A DNA stretch of 48,255 nt from Bacteroidales bacterium (lineage in GTDB: Bacteria > Bacteroidota > Bacteroidia > Bacteroidales > UBA1402), in contig JAFUIP010000001.1 in NCBI GenBank assembly GCA_017468435.1, positions 1-48,255 of the forward strand, given 5' to 3'. Below are positions 32,330 to 41,855 of this stretch, piece by piece; within the stretch, counting starts at the first letter, position 1, and each line of letters begins with the position of its first letter. The translations under genes and the position numbers were made by a program. A model generated the notes under the pieces. It was not told the origin of the DNA and ran no database searches. It saw nothing but the letters and a program-made list of their open reading frames with translations.

Positions 32330-33916
32330 TTATTCATTCTCACAAAGCTTCACATAGTCGAAGTCGGCATAACCACCGGCCTGAACTATATTCGGCGACG
32401 AACAGAAGATGCCATATTTTGCCCCAATCCAAGTTCCTTGCGCAATGGGATAATCGGTACCCAAAGAAATAAAATGAGTACCATCAAGACTGTAAGCAAA
32501 GCGAGAACGCTGATCGGATCCCACGATGACACGCAAGTAGATATTATCTTGAGACACAGGAGCCGAGGCTAAAACTTGAAGCCGCACCGGATATTTATCA
32601 TTCTTACCCGAAACCACTTGCACTTCTTTTCCCTTTTCTGTCTGAACCAAAGCAATATAGGTATAAGCATTGCCCATCACGACTAAGCCGGCACGCTCGC
32701 CTTCTTTCTCGAAATCAGCTTCTAGATAAGTTTCCATGGTCGTCGAAGGCGCCGCAATTTTCTGCAAGAGAAGGTTGCCGGCATAATACAGATTGCCTTT
32801 TTCAGAAGGACAGATGCTCGCAAACAGACGCATATAACCTTTACGCGCTTTCAAGGAATACCAATCAGATTGTTCCATAGCCTGCCATTGCCATTGCTTG
32901 CCTAAAGTTTTGGAAGAAAAATCGTCGGAAGTCTGAGGAAGGCAGATAGGATAAGTTTTACCCACATTGGGCTTGGTCCAAGTAAGCACAGGAGATCCAA
33001 TGCCATCGCCATCGGGATCTTCGCCCATCACGATCCAATCGTCAGAAGTCCAGCGGGCAGGCTGCAAATGACACACGCGCCCGTAAATGCCTCGAGACTG
33101 AAAATGCATGAACCACCATTCACCGGTCTGGGTTTCCACCAATCCTCCCTGATGCGGGCCATTGATACCATTGCCCTCGGCCAAGACCTTGCGAGCCTCG
33201 TAGGGCCCATAAATATTCCGCGAACGAAGCACGGTTTGCCAGCCCGTTTCCACACCACCTGCCGGAGCAAAAATATAATACCAGCCATTGCGTTTGCAAA
33301 ACTTCATACCTTCGAGCACCGGATTGATCTCCTCATTGTGATAGACGGTAATACCATTATCGAGCAGACGCAAGCCATCGGACGACATTTTATGGATAAT
33401 GGCCGGACCTCCGCGATGAATGCTATGTACCAAATAGGCCTGACCATCATCGTCCCAAAGCGGACAAGGATCTTCCCATTTTTCCACATCGACGATATGA
33501 TGCAAATCCCATTTGCCGCGAGGATTGGTGCTTCTTGCCACGAACAATCCATCTTTGGGCGTACAGAAATATACATAATACATTCCCTTGTGATAACGAA
33601 TAGATGGCGCCCAAGAGCCTTCGCCATGCGCCGGATGCCGATATTTATCCATAGGCAATCCGTCGTACACGTGGTTCACGATGGTCCAATTGATCAAGTC
33701 GTAGGAATGCAGCACGGGAATACCGGGCATACAAGTAAAGCTGGAAGCCACCATCCAATAATCATCGCCCACGCGAATGACATCCGGATCGGAATAATCG
33801 GCAAAAATGACAGGATTCTTGTACGTACCATCGCCCAAATCGGGTTGCCATTGTGCATGCGCATCGAGACAGAAAGCCAGCAACATAGCCAGCAAAGAGA
33901 TTGCGTATCTTTTCAT
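32330..33916 (-). CDS. GH43 beta-xylosidase/arabinofuranosidase with C-terminal beta-sandwich
   Basis: 528 residues from the ATG at 33916, which begins the signal peptide MKRYAISLLAMLLAFCLDAHAQ. The catalytic Asp lies in ADYSDPDVIRVGDDYW, the pKa-modulating Asp in EKWEDPCPLWDDDG and the general-acid Glu in INPVLEGMKFCKRNGWYY. From about 340 (DDFSSKTLGKQWQWQ) a concanavalin-like xylosidase C-terminal domain follows, as in GH43 enzymes that release xylose from xylo-oligosaccharides. It is the first gene of a two-gene unit with the esterase, divergent from a second GH43 gene. A near-consensus -7 box TACATTCG lies at 33947-33940. Confidence 0.92.
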   Translation of the reverse strand: MKRYAISLLAMLLAFCLDAHAQWQPDLGDGTYKNPVIFADYSDPDVIRVGDDYWMVASSFTCMPGIPVLHSYDLINWTIVNHVYDGLPMDKYRHPAHGEGSWAPSIRYHKGMYYVYFCTPKDGLFVARSTNPRGKWDLHHIVDVEKWEDPCPLWDDDGQAYLVHSIHRGGPAIIHKMSSDGLRLLDNGITVYHNEEINPVLEGMKFCKRNGWYYIFAPAGGVETGWQTVLRSRNIYGPYEARKVLAEGNGINGPHQGGLVETQTGEWWFMHFQSRGIYGRVCHLQPARWTSDDWIVMGEDPDGDGIGSPVLTWTKPNVGKTYPICLPQTSDDFSSKTLGKQWQWQAMEQSDWYSLKARKGYMRLFASICPSEKGNLYYAGNLLLQKIAAPSTTMETYLEADFEKEGERAGLVVMGNAYTYIALVQTEKGKEVQVVSGKNDKYPVRLQVLASAPVSQDNIYLRVIVGSDQRSRFAYSLDGTHFISLGTDYPIAQGTWIGAKYGIFCSSPNIVQAGGYADFDYVKLCENE

Positions 33917-33939
33917 AATCGTCAAATTGCTTTATGTGG

Positions 33940-33947
33940 CGAATGTA
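33940..33947 (-). promoter_or_regulatory. Near-consensus -7 box TACATTCG for the GH43-esterase unit
   Basis: One mismatch to TAnnTTTG, 24 nt before the ATG at 33916 on the minus strand. Confidence 0.4.
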
Positions 33948-33971
33948 GTGTTATTTTATGAGATATTCTAA

Positions 33972-33979
33972 TAAATTTG
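33972..33979 (+). promoter_or_regulatory. -7 box TAAATTTG for the divergent GH43 gene
   Basis: Exact TAnnTTTG match, 24 nt before the ATG at 34003. It lies after an earlier in-frame ATG (33958), so the shorter start is preferred. Confidence 0.5.
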
Positions 33980-34002
33980 TGCGCGTAAAATCAAGACCAA
34001 AG

Positions 34003-35049
34003 ATGAGAAAAAAATTATACTTCTTGCTGGCATGCTGTCTTTGCCTGACGATGCCAAGCTTCGCGAAGAAAAACCAAGCTGTCAACAACGAAAAGAACAT
34101 GGCTGCCTACTTGATGGTGTATCACAAAGATGCCGATCACGGACTACATATGGCCATCAGCTACGACGGCTACGCATTCCACGCACTGAACAAGGACAGC
34201 GCCATCATTGACGGAGCAAAAATTGCCAGCCAGAAAGGCATTCGCGATCCGCATATCTACCGCGCCCCAAATGGTTATTTCTACTTGGCCATGACCGATT
34301 TGCATGTATTCGGACAAAGAAATGGCTATCGCGACACGCAATGGGAACGCGACGGAGAACGCTATGGCTGGGGCAACAACAAAGGCTTGGTACTGATGCG
34401 CTCGCGCGATCTGATTCATTGGTCTTGCACGCGATTGAATTTTCAGGAATTGGGCGGAGAATGGAGTGAAGTGGGCTGCGTGTGGGCGCCGGAAATCGTC
34501 TACGATACGCAAGCCGGCAAACTGATGTTACATTTCACGTCCCGCAAAGGAAAGGGCATCAACCGTATATATTATGTATATATGAACGACGCATTCACGC
34601 AAATGGAAGGCCTGCCAAAACTTTTGTTCGAAGCGCCCGAAGGCAAATACAGCGTCATCGACAGCGACATTATGGAACACGAAGGCATTTTCCATCTGTA
34701 TTATGTGTCGCACGAAAGCACGGCCACCATCAAACATGCCACGGCAACAAATATCACTGGCCCTTACCGCATGGACGACAATTATTACGATGGGGTGCGC
34801 CGAGGTCACGAGGCGCCCAATTGCTGGAAACGCATCGGCCAAGATTGCTGGGTGGTGATGCACGACAATTACCGCATCCATCCACACAACTTCGGCTTCA
34901 CCGAAACCCGCGACTTTGTCCACTACACGCCCATCGGCAACTTCGACCAAGGCGTCATGACGCGCAGCAATTTCAGCGAACAAAAACACGGAGCCGTCAT
35001 CCAAATCAGCAAAAAAGAGGCCAGACGTCTGGAAAAACGCTGGCCTTAA
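34003..35049 (+). CDS. Secreted single-domain GH43 enzyme
   Basis: 348 residues. The start at 34003 is chosen because it begins the signal peptide MRKKLYFLLACCLCLTMPSFA and follows the -7 box. Only the five-bladed propeller is present. Acidic residues sit in GIRDPHIYRAPNG, YSVIDSDIMEHEG and RRGHEAPNCWK, the expected base, modulator and acid. The enzyme probably removes arabinose, xylose or galactose side groups. It diverges from the other GH43/esterase unit; the two promoters lie within about 60 bp, so coordinated control is likely. No SusC/SusD pair is next to it. Confidence 0.85.
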   Translation: MRKKLYFLLACCLCLTMPSFAKKNQAVNNEKNMAAYLMVYHKDADHGLHMAISYDGYAFHALNKDSAIIDGAKIASQKGIRDPHIYRAPNGYFYLAMTDLHVFGQRNGYRDTQWERDGERYGWGNNKGLVLMRSRDLIHWSCTRLNFQELGGEWSEVGCVWAPEIVYDTQAGKLMLHFTSRKGKGINRIYYVYMNDAFTQMEGLPKLLFEAPEGKYSVIDSDIMEHEGIFHLYYVSHESTATIKHATATNITGPYRMDDNYYDGVRRGHEAPNCWKRIGQDCWVVMHDNYRIHPHNFGFTETRDFVHYTPIGNFDQGVMTRSNFSEQKHGAVIQISKKEARRLEKRWP

Positions 35050-35166
35050 AATCATTCTAAAACAAGAACTTATTTCCAAACAAATCGATACGAACGTCCG
35101 TCGATAACGACAGTAATGTGCAAGATTTTGCCTTTTTGACGTTCGAACATAAGTATGCTATCCAAC

Positions 35167-35201
35167 AAAAAAAATCGTCCCAGCATTTCCTGAGACGATT
35201 T
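35167..35201 (-). terminator. Intrinsic terminator of the TPR-protein gene
   Basis: The minus strand has AAATCGTCTCAG (35201-35190), GAAATG, CTGGGACGATTT (35183-35172), then further T to 35167; 21 nt after the stop. Confidence 0.8.
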
Positions 35202-35221
35202 CTTATAAATATCAAATCAAT

Positions 35222-36070
35222 TTATTTCTTGATGGTCTTCCTGTAAGATTCGTAAGCTTCGATACTTGACTTACAAACTTCGATACCGCTCTTGGCCTTT
35301 GAATAGTTGGCGTTGGTCTTGTCGTCAACACCGGGATACTTCATCACCTTTTCATACATAGGAATCACTTCTTCGTAGTACTTAACGGCTTGGTTCATGT
35401 TGGTCAGATAAGTGTTGATGTCGGCACCTGAAGCTTTCTGAGCGAAATCCTGAGCTTTCTTCATCACTTCGGTAGCATCCTTCAGTTCCTGAATCTGATA
35501 GAGCAACAAGAATCTTGAGTAGTAACGGTTGCCGGCCTGACCCAAAGAATCCAAACCATAAGTAACCACAGACATCATCTTTTCAATATTGTCATTCTTG
35601 CGATGAATCTGAGCGATGGCGAAATAGCAAGCATCCTTGTTGCAGTCGATATCGATACACTTCTGATACAAAGCCAAAGCTTCGGCATCCTTATCCAACT
35701 TGTTGGCAGTGTTGGCATAGTTGTATTGGAAGCGGCAATCGGTAGGCGTATCTGAACGGCCCAACTTTTCGAACTTGGTAAAATATTCGTAAGCCTTTTC
35801 GTAATTCTTTTCGCGCAAGAAAGTATTACCTGCGTAGTAGAAACTCATTTCGTATAGATTCAAGGTGTACAAGTCATCAGCCACACCTTCTTCGCCACTG
35901 GCCAAATATTTTTCGTACTCAGCGATGGCAGTCACATAATCTCTGTTGTTGTATGCCTCATTACCAGCATTTTTAGCCTGTTGTCCTTCCGACAAAACAG
36001 GAGCTTCATCTTGAGCGAAAACTGCGGTAGAGAATGCAGCAATCATCAAAAGGGCAAAAAATTTCTTCAT
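35222..36070 (-). CDS. Secreted tetratricopeptide-repeat protein
   Basis: 282 residues from the ATG at 36070, which opens the signal peptide MKKFFALLMIAAFSTAVFAQ. The remainder is helical with TPR-like pairs (NAGNEAYNNRDYVTAIAEYEKYL, NTFLREKNYEKAYEYFTKFE, NKLDKDAEALALYQKCID). TPR proteins act as scaffolds, here in the periplasm or at the outer membrane; no partner is evident. It diverges from mutS2 and has a TACCTTTG -7 box at 36117-36110. The longer start at 36145 is rejected because it would lie upstream of that box. Confidence 0.8.
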   Translation of the reverse strand: MKKFFALLMIAAFSTAVFAQDEAPVLSEGQQAKNAGNEAYNNRDYVTAIAEYEKYLASGEEGVADDLYTLNLYEMSFYYAGNTFLREKNYEKAYEYFTKFEKLGRSDTPTDCRFQYNYANTANKLDKDAEALALYQKCIDIDCNKDACYFAIAQIHRKNDNIEKMMSVVTYGLDSLGQAGNRYYSRFLLLYQIQELKDATEVMKKAQDFAQKASGADINTYLTNMNQAVKYYEEVIPMYEKVMKYPGVDDKTNANYSKAKSGIEVCKSSIEAYESYRKTIKK

Positions 36071-36109
36071 AGTAGTCAATTGTTTTTTGAAATGTTTAAA
36101 AATCGGAGG

Positions 36110-36117
36110 CAAAGGTA
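36110..36117 (-). promoter_or_regulatory. -7 box TACCTTTG for the TPR-protein gene
   Basis: Exact minus-strand TAnnTTTG match, 39 nt before the ATG at 36070, back to back with the mutS2 promoter 13 bp away. Confidence 0.6.
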
Positions 36118-36130
36118 CAAAAATTATCTC

Positions 36131-36138
36131 TACATTTG
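36131..36138 (+). promoter_or_regulatory. -7 box TACATTTG for mutS2-ygiQ
   Basis: Exact TAnnTTTG match, 29 nt before the ATG at 36168; it excludes the in-frame ATG at 36087. Confidence 0.6.
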
Positions 36139-36167
36139 CAATCAAATTTAAAAACGAAATAATTCAA

Positions 36168-38684
36168 ATGACATACCCACAAAACTACGAAACAAAATTA
36201 GGCTTCGATCAAATTAGAATTATTCTCAAAAGCCTATGTACCAGCCAACTGGGAGTAGATAGAGTGGATGCCGTCAATTTCCTGACCCATATAGAACCTA
36301 TAGAAAAGGAGCTGGCCTTAGGCGAAGAATTTCTCCGTATTCTGCAAGGAGAGATGCATTTTCCCGACTGGCAAGTCTTCGATTTACGCGAAAGTCTGCA
36401 ACGCATCAGGGTGGTCGGCACCTGGATGGACGAGGCCGAAGTATTCGATTTGAAACGCACCCTCGAAAGCCTGCAACGCGTGGTTTCATTTTTTGTGAAA
36501 GAAGACAAAGAAGAGACTTCGCCCTACCCGAATCTGGCCGAGGCGGCCCGTCAGACAGCGACTTTTCCACAGGTGCTACGCGACATAGACCGCCTGCTCG
36601 ACAAGACCGGACGCATTCAGGATTACGCTTCGCCCGCGCTGGCAAACATTCGTAAGAGATTGTCTATCAGCACAGCCGGTGTTTCTCGAAAACTACATAT
36701 TCTGCTCAAGCAAGCCCAAGACGAAGGCTACGTGGAAAAAGGCCTGACGCCCACCATGCGCGAAGGACGATTGGTCATTCCGGTTTCGCCGGCTTTCAAA
36801 CGTAAGATAAAAGGTATCGTTCACGAAGAATCAGCCTCGGGAAAAACCGTTTACATAGAGCCGGAAGAATTGGTAGAAGCCAACAACCTTATCCGCGAAT
36901 TGGAAGCCGAAGAAAAACGCGAAATCGTGCGCATCCTTACCGCATTCACCGACAGCATCCGCCCCTTGGCCGAAGACATGATGCAAGCGCATCAATTTTT
37001 GGGACTGATAGATTTTTCGCAAGCGAAAGCCCGTCTGGCACAGAAGATTAACGGCATCAAGCCTCATATAGAAAAACATTGTCTCATCGATTGGAAAAGG
37101 GCCGTGCATCCCCTGCTCTATCTTTCTTTGCAGAAACAGGGAAAAGAAGTGGTGCCCTTGGACATTCATCTACATAAAAATCAGCGCATTCTGCTTATAT
37201 CCGGCCCCAATGCCGGTGGAAAATCCGTATGTCTGAAAACCGTCGGACTGTTGCAATACATGTTGCAATGTGGCTTGATGATTCCCGTGTACGAAAGTTC
37301 TGTCTGCGGCATCTTCGAACATATCTTCATCGACATAGGCGACGAGCAATCCATTGAAAACGACCTGAGTACCTATAGCTCGCATTTGATGAACATCAAG
37401 TTTTTCCTGCGAAACAGCAATGCCAAAACCCTGCTGCTGATAGACGAATTCGGTTCGGGAACGGAGCCAAAAATAGGGGGCGCCATTGCTCAGGCTTCGC
37501 TCGAGGTACTGAACCAGCGCAAGGTATTCGGCGTTATCACCACGCACTACGACAACCTGAAGCATTTCGCCGAAGACCAGGAAGGCATCGTCAACGGAGC
37601 TATGCTCTACGACCGTCACCTCATGCAGGCACTTTTCCGTTTGGAAATGGGACGCCCGGGAAGTTCGTTCGCGGTGGAGATTGCCAGAAAAATCGGTTTG
37701 CCGGAAAACATCATCAGCAAGGCTTCCGACTTGGTGGGCAGCGACTACATCGACATGGACAAGCATTTGCAAGACATTGTCCGCGACAAGCGTTATTGGG
37801 AAAGCAAACGCCAGCAGGTGAAGCAGTTGGAAAAGAATCTGAGCCAGTTGACGGAGCAATACGAAGAGGATTTGGCCCAGGTAAAACAAGAACGAAAAGA
37901 AATCATCAGCCAAGCCAAAGCCGAAGCCAAGGAATTGCTTTCGCAGGCTAATGCACAGATCGAGAACACCATCCGTGGCATCAAGGAATCGCAGGCCGAG
38001 AAGGAACGTACGCGCGAGTTGCGCAAAAACCTCGACCAATTCAAGGAAGAGGCGCTTTCGAAAGCCAACGAAGAAGCACGCCTGAAGGCTAAACGCGAGC
38101 GCGACAAAGGCCGCATCCGCATGCCCAAATCGCAGGAAGAGAAAATTTTGCGCAAGCTCCAAAAGCAACAGGCCGAAGCCAAAGCCTCCCTTAAAGCCGA
38201 AGCGAAAGCCTCAGCCGGATTACAGATAGGCGATTTGGTACACATCAAGGGCCAAGACAGTTTGGGAAAAATCGAAGAGATAAAGGGAAAGAAGGCGCTC
38301 GTGGTTTTCGACAACATGAAAACCCGCATCGAGTTGGATAAACTTGAAAAGGGAAAACCCAAGAAAGAAACGCCCACCAAACACCAGTCATACCAACTTT
38401 TGGGCCATCGCAACAGCGACGAGGTGCATCGCATCAGCAGCCAGTTCCGTCAGGAGATAGATATGCGCGGCATGCGTGCCGACGAAGCCTTGATGACGCT
38501 GCAATATTACTTGGACGATGCCATCGTGGTGGGCGCCAAAAAGGTTCGCATCTTGCACGGCACCGGCACGGGCGCCCTGCGCGAATTGGTGCGACAGTAT
38601 GTGGCATCCCTGCCCGAAGTGCGACACTTTCACGATGAACATATTCAATTGGGCGGAAGCGGCATCACCGTGGTAGAATTTTAA
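36168..38684 (+). CDS. mutS2: MutS2 endonuclease/ATPase
   Basis: 838 residues from MTYPQNYETKLGFD. MutS core and clamp-like helices are followed by Walker A GPNAGGKS near residue 346 and a Walker B/ABC stretch LLIDEFGSGTEP. A long coiled coil (about 530-680) follows, then a C-terminal Smr nuclease domain (IDMRGMRADEAL near 763; ILHGTGTGALRELVR). MutS2 binds branched DNA and collided ribosomes and limits recombination; it is not a mismatch-repair MutS. The ygiQ gene follows after 11 nt, making an operon. Confidence 0.96.
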   Translation: MTYPQNYETKLGFDQIRIILKSLCTSQLGVDRVDAVNFLTHIEPIEKELALGEEFLRILQGEMHFPDWQVFDLRESLQRIRVVGTWMDEAEVFDLKRTLESLQRVVSFFVKEDKEETSPYPNLAEAARQTATFPQVLRDIDRLLDKTGRIQDYASPALANIRKRLSISTAGVSRKLHILLKQAQDEGYVEKGLTPTMREGRLVIPVSPAFKRKIKGIVHEESASGKTVYIEPEELVEANNLIRELEAEEKREIVRILTAFTDSIRPLAEDMMQAHQFLGLIDFSQAKARLAQKINGIKPHIEKHCLIDWKRAVHPLLYLSLQKQGKEVVPLDIHLHKNQRILLISGPNAGGKSVCLKTVGLLQYMLQCGLMIPVYESSVCGIFEHIFIDIGDEQSIENDLSTYSSHLMNIKFFLRNSNAKTLLLIDEFGSGTEPKIGGAIAQASLEVLNQRKVFGVITTHYDNLKHFAEDQEGIVNGAMLYDRHLMQALFRLEMGRPGSSFAVEIARKIGLPENIISKASDLVGSDYIDMDKHLQDIVRDKRYWESKRQQVKQLEKNLSQLTEQYEEDLAQVKQERKEIISQAKAEAKELLSQANAQIENTIRGIKESQAEKERTRELRKNLDQFKEEALSKANEEARLKAKRERDKGRIRMPKSQEEKILRKLQKQQAEAKASLKAEAKASAGLQIGDLVHIKGQDSLGKIEEIKGKKALVVFDNMKTRIELDKLEKGKPKKETPTKHQSYQLLGHRNSDEVHRISSQFRQEIDMRGMRADEALMTLQYYLDDAIVVGAKKVRILHGTGTGALRELVRQYVASLPEVRHFHDEHIQLGGSGITVVEF

Positions 38685-38695
38685 GACTTGCGCGT

Positions 38696-40501
38696 ATGAA
38701 ACGATTTTTGCCGACAACCAAGAAAGAACTGGAACTCAGAGGCTGGGACGAAGTGGACGTCATCTTGTTCACCGGCGATGCTTATGTGGATCATCCGTCT
38801 TTCGGCTCGGCTGTGGTGGGACGCATGCTCGAGGCCGGCGGTCTGCGCGTGGCCATCGTGCCTCAGCCCGACTGGAGAGGCGACTTCCGCGACTTCAAGA
38901 AACTGGGTCGGCCGCGCATGTTTTTCGCCATTTCGGCCGGCTGCATGGACTCCATGGTAAATCGTTACACGGCCAACAAGCGCCTGCGCAGCGACGATGC
39001 TTATACGCCGGACGGCCGAGCGGGAGCGAGGCCGGACTACGCCACTATCACCTACGCCAACATCATCAAGCAACTCTATCCCGACGTGCCATTGGTCATT
39101 GGCGGCATCGAAGCCTCCATGCGTCGCCTCACGCACTACGATTACTGGTCGGACAGCCTCATGCCCAGCATTCTGGTCGATAGCAAAGCCGATTTGCTCA
39201 TGTACGGCATGGGCGAAATCAACCTAAAAAGGATGGCCGAGCATCTGCTATCGGGAGGCAGCTTCGAAGATATCAAACAATGGCCGCAAGTGGCCTATCT
39301 GAGAGCCAAGACAGGCGTCAGCGCGCCTGAAATCATCCGCCTGCATTCGCACGAAGAATGCTTGAAAAGCAAACGCAAACAGGCTGAGAATTTCCGTCAT
39401 ATAGAGGAAGAATCGAACCGCATGCAGGCAGCCACGCTCATTCAAGAAGTTGGCAATATGGAAGTGGTGGTGAATCCGCCCTACCCGCCCATGAGCAGCG
39501 AGCAATTGGACGCCTCTTTCGACCTGCCTTACACGCGCTTGCCACATCCCAAATACAAAGGAAAAACCATTCCGGCTTACGAAATGATTAAGCATTCAGT
39601 ATGCCTGCATAGAGGTTGTTTCGGCGGATGTTCTTTTTGCGCCATCTCGGCACATCAAGGAAAATTCATCGTTTCTCGCAGCAAGGAATCCATTTTGAAA
39701 GAAGTCAGAAGCATCGTGCAAAGCGAAGACTTCAAAGGTTACTTGAGCGACTTGGGCGGCCCGTCGGCCAATATGTACCGCATGGCAGGAGGCAACATCG
39801 AAGCTTGCAAAAAGTGCAAGAAACCTTCGTGCATTCATCCTAACATCTGCCCCAACCTGAAGGTCGATCACCAGCCTTTATTGGATATCTACCGCGCCGT
39901 CGATGCCATTCCCGGCATCAAGAAGAGCTTCATCGGAAGCGGCGTGCGATACGATTTGCTGCTTTATCCCAAAGACCCATCGGCCCCGGCATACACGCGC
40001 GAACTTATTGAAAACCACGTTTCCGGCCGACTGAAAGTGGCACCCGAACACACCGAAGAACGCGTCTTGAACTGTATGCGCAAACCCTCTTTCGACGACT
40101 TCATCCGCTTTAAACGCATCTTCGAAAAGACCGAGAACCAACGCCTGAAAGAAGGAAAAGGACCCAAGGGACGTCAGGAATTGGTGCCCTACTTTATCAG
40201 TTCGCATCCGGCTTGCCACGAAATAGACATGGCGCATTTGGCCGTCAAAACCAAGCAACTGAATTTTCACCTGGAACAGGTGCAAGACTTCACGCCCACG
40301 CCCATGACCTTGGCCACCGAAATGTATTACACAGGCTTGGATCCTTACACGCTCAAAGCTGTTTTCACTGCCAAAAACAAGGAAGACAAACTGAGTCAGC
40401 GTCGTTATTTCTTCTGGTACAAGCCCGAAGAAAGAGCCAATATCATTCGCAATCTGAAGAAATTGGGGCAAGCTCAACTTATACGTGAATTGCTCGGATA
40501 A
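38696..40501 (+). CDS. ygiQ: YgiQ-family radical SAM protein
   Basis: 601 residues. An N-terminal cobalamin-binding-like region (DVILFTGDAYVDHPSFGSAV, GGLRVAIVPQP) precedes the radical SAM cluster CFGGCSFC (CxxxCxxC) near residue 308. Later segments VAPEHTEERVLNCMRKPS and YFISSHPACHEIDM, together with a cysteine-rich CKKCKKPSCIHPNICPN, are characteristic of the family. The reaction catalysed is not established. Second gene of the mutS2 operon. Confidence 0.92.
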   Translation: MKRFLPTTKKELELRGWDEVDVILFTGDAYVDHPSFGSAVVGRMLEAGGLRVAIVPQPDWRGDFRDFKKLGRPRMFFAISAGCMDSMVNRYTANKRLRSDDAYTPDGRAGARPDYATITYANIIKQLYPDVPLVIGGIEASMRRLTHYDYWSDSLMPSILVDSKADLLMYGMGEINLKRMAEHLLSGGSFEDIKQWPQVAYLRAKTGVSAPEIIRLHSHEECLKSKRKQAENFRHIEEESNRMQAATLIQEVGNMEVVVNPPYPPMSSEQLDASFDLPYTRLPHPKYKGKTIPAYEMIKHSVCLHRGCFGGCSFCAISAHQGKFIVSRSKESILKEVRSIVQSEDFKGYLSDLGGPSANMYRMAGGNIEACKKCKKPSCIHPNICPNLKVDHQPLLDIYRAVDAIPGIKKSFIGSGVRYDLLLYPKDPSAPAYTRELIENHVSGRLKVAPEHTEERVLNCMRKPSFDDFIRFKRIFEKTENQRLKEGKGPKGRQELVPYFISSHPACHEIDMAHLAVKTKQLNFHLEQVQDFTPTPMTLATEMYYTGLDPYTLKAVFTAKNKEDKLSQRRYFFWYKPEERANIIRNLKKLGQAQLIRELLG

Positions 40502-40572
40502 GAGCAACTCGCTAATACTCTCCCAATTATAAAAAATTGTAAAATTTCATTTTTATTTCTTTACAAATATAT

Positions 40573-40580
40573 TATCTTTG
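40573..40580 (+). promoter_or_regulatory. -7 box TATCTTTG for the lipoprotein-HIT pair
   Basis: Exact TAnnTTTG match, 29 nt before the ATG at 40610, in an A/T-rich stretch. Confidence 0.6.
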
Positions 40581-40609
40581 CGTCCACAGAAAAAATAACG
40601 CAACGATTA

Positions 40610-41380
40610 ATGAACACACTCAAATACATACTCCCCATTTTGTTGGTATGCCTATTGAGCGCTTGCTCTGCGGATCGCTACGAAAAAGATCTTATCGGCA
40701 CCTGGGCCCTGGAAACGCAAAACGGACAAAAAGCAGATGTCAATAATTTTTTGGTTCTTCAATTCATGGAAGACGGCACCATGACCTTGTCGAAAATGTA
40801 TGGTCCCGATCATTCTTACAAAAGTCGCTGGATAGTAAGCGATGCCACCAACCGTTACGAACTGAAAGGACGACGCCTGTATGTGGAAGGAATCACGGGC
40901 AATGGATTAAGATTCAAGCAGAAAGCATATATTCGACATCTTGACAGTCTGCATTTGTACAAACGCGTCATCGAATACCACATGGGCAGCATAGACCAAG
41001 TAGCCACGCGCGGCAACTATGAACAGGTCTTCCACAAAGTCGATGTCAATCATCCCAAGCCAATCGGATTATGGGAACTCGTTTCTCTCAACGGAAAAAG
41101 TTTCACCGGCTTCCGTTTTCATTTCAAGGAAGATGGCACATACGATTTGCTCATGGATATCAACGGACAATGGGAAATGAAACAAGACAACAACGGCACA
41201 TGGTTTTCGTATGGCGAAGTGCTGTGTACCAATTTCTTCAACGATATTTTCAAAGAAGGTCTTTCGTACGAAAATATTTCCCAATGTTATCGCTTCGAAA
41301 TTTCCGGCACGACGATGAAATGGGAATCTAACAGCCCCGGCTCCAACTCCTTTTTAATGAAAAGAGTCACTATAGAATAA
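40610..41380 (+). CDS. Lipoprotein with two lipocalin-like repeats
   Basis: 256 residues. The signal peptide ends in the lipobox LLSAC (Cys19). Two similar beta-rich halves follow, opening with LIGTWALETQNGQK and PIGLWELVSLNGKS, each followed by a LQFMEDGTMTL/FHFKEDGTYDL strand pair. This resembles small lipocalin-like Bacteroidetes lipoproteins. Function unknown; membrane-anchored, facing the periplasm or cell surface. The HIT gene follows 30 nt downstream, probably on the same transcript. Confidence 0.75.
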   Translation: MNTLKYILPILLVCLLSACSADRYEKDLIGTWALETQNGQKADVNNFLVLQFMEDGTMTLSKMYGPDHSYKSRWIVSDATNRYELKGRRLYVEGITGNGLRFKQKAYIRHLDSLHLYKRVIEYHMGSIDQVATRGNYEQVFHKVDVNHPKPIGLWELVSLNGKSFTGFRFHFKEDGTYDLLMDINGQWEMKQDNNGTWFSYGEVLCTNFFNDIFKEGLSYENISQCYRFEISGTTMKWESNSPGSNSFLMKRVTIE

Positions 41381-41410
41381 CATATCTTTTTAACCTAAAA
41401 AAATTTAATC

Positions 41411-41842
41411 ATGTACAGCGATCCTAAGAATTGTCTCTACTGCACCAACAACGAGACATTGCACGACTTGATGATTGAAATCGGTCATTTGAGAGTATCA
41501 AGAGCTTTCATCTTCAAAGAACAAACTTACAAAGGCCGTTGTTTGGTAAGCTACGACAAACACGTTAACGACTTGAACGAACTCAGCGACGAAGAACGCA
41601 ACGCATTCATGGCCGACGTGGCCGATGTAACCCGCGCCATGCAAAAACTTTTCAATCCTGAAAAAATCAACTACGGAGCTTACAGCGACAAGCTTTCGCA
41701 CTTGCATTTCCACTTGGCTCCCAAGTATGTGGATGGACCCGACTATGGCGGCACTTTCCAGATGAATCCGGGCAAGGTTTACCTGAGCGACGAAGAATAC
41801 GCCACTATGAAAGCCCAATTGAAAGAAGCGCTGGGCATCTAA
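41411..41842 (+). CDS. HIT-family nucleotide hydrolase
   Basis: 143 residues, a normal HIT size. The signature SHLHFHLAPKY (H-x-H-x-H pattern) supplies the catalytic histidine that takes the nucleotidyl group. An N-terminal CLYCTNN segment resembles a metal site in some HIT proteins. Substrates of the family are nucleoside phosphoramidates or dinucleoside polyphosphates. It converges on the LuxR-type gene with a 13-nt gap. Confidence 0.9.
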   Translation: MYSDPKNCLYCTNNETLHDLMIEIGHLRVSRAFIFKEQTYKGRCLVSYDKHVNDLNELSDEERNAFMADVADVTRAMQKLFNPEKINYGAYSDKLSHLHFHLAPKYVDGPDYGGTFQMNPGKVYLSDEEYATMKAQLKEALGI

Positions 41843-41855
41843 ACGACTGACAAAA

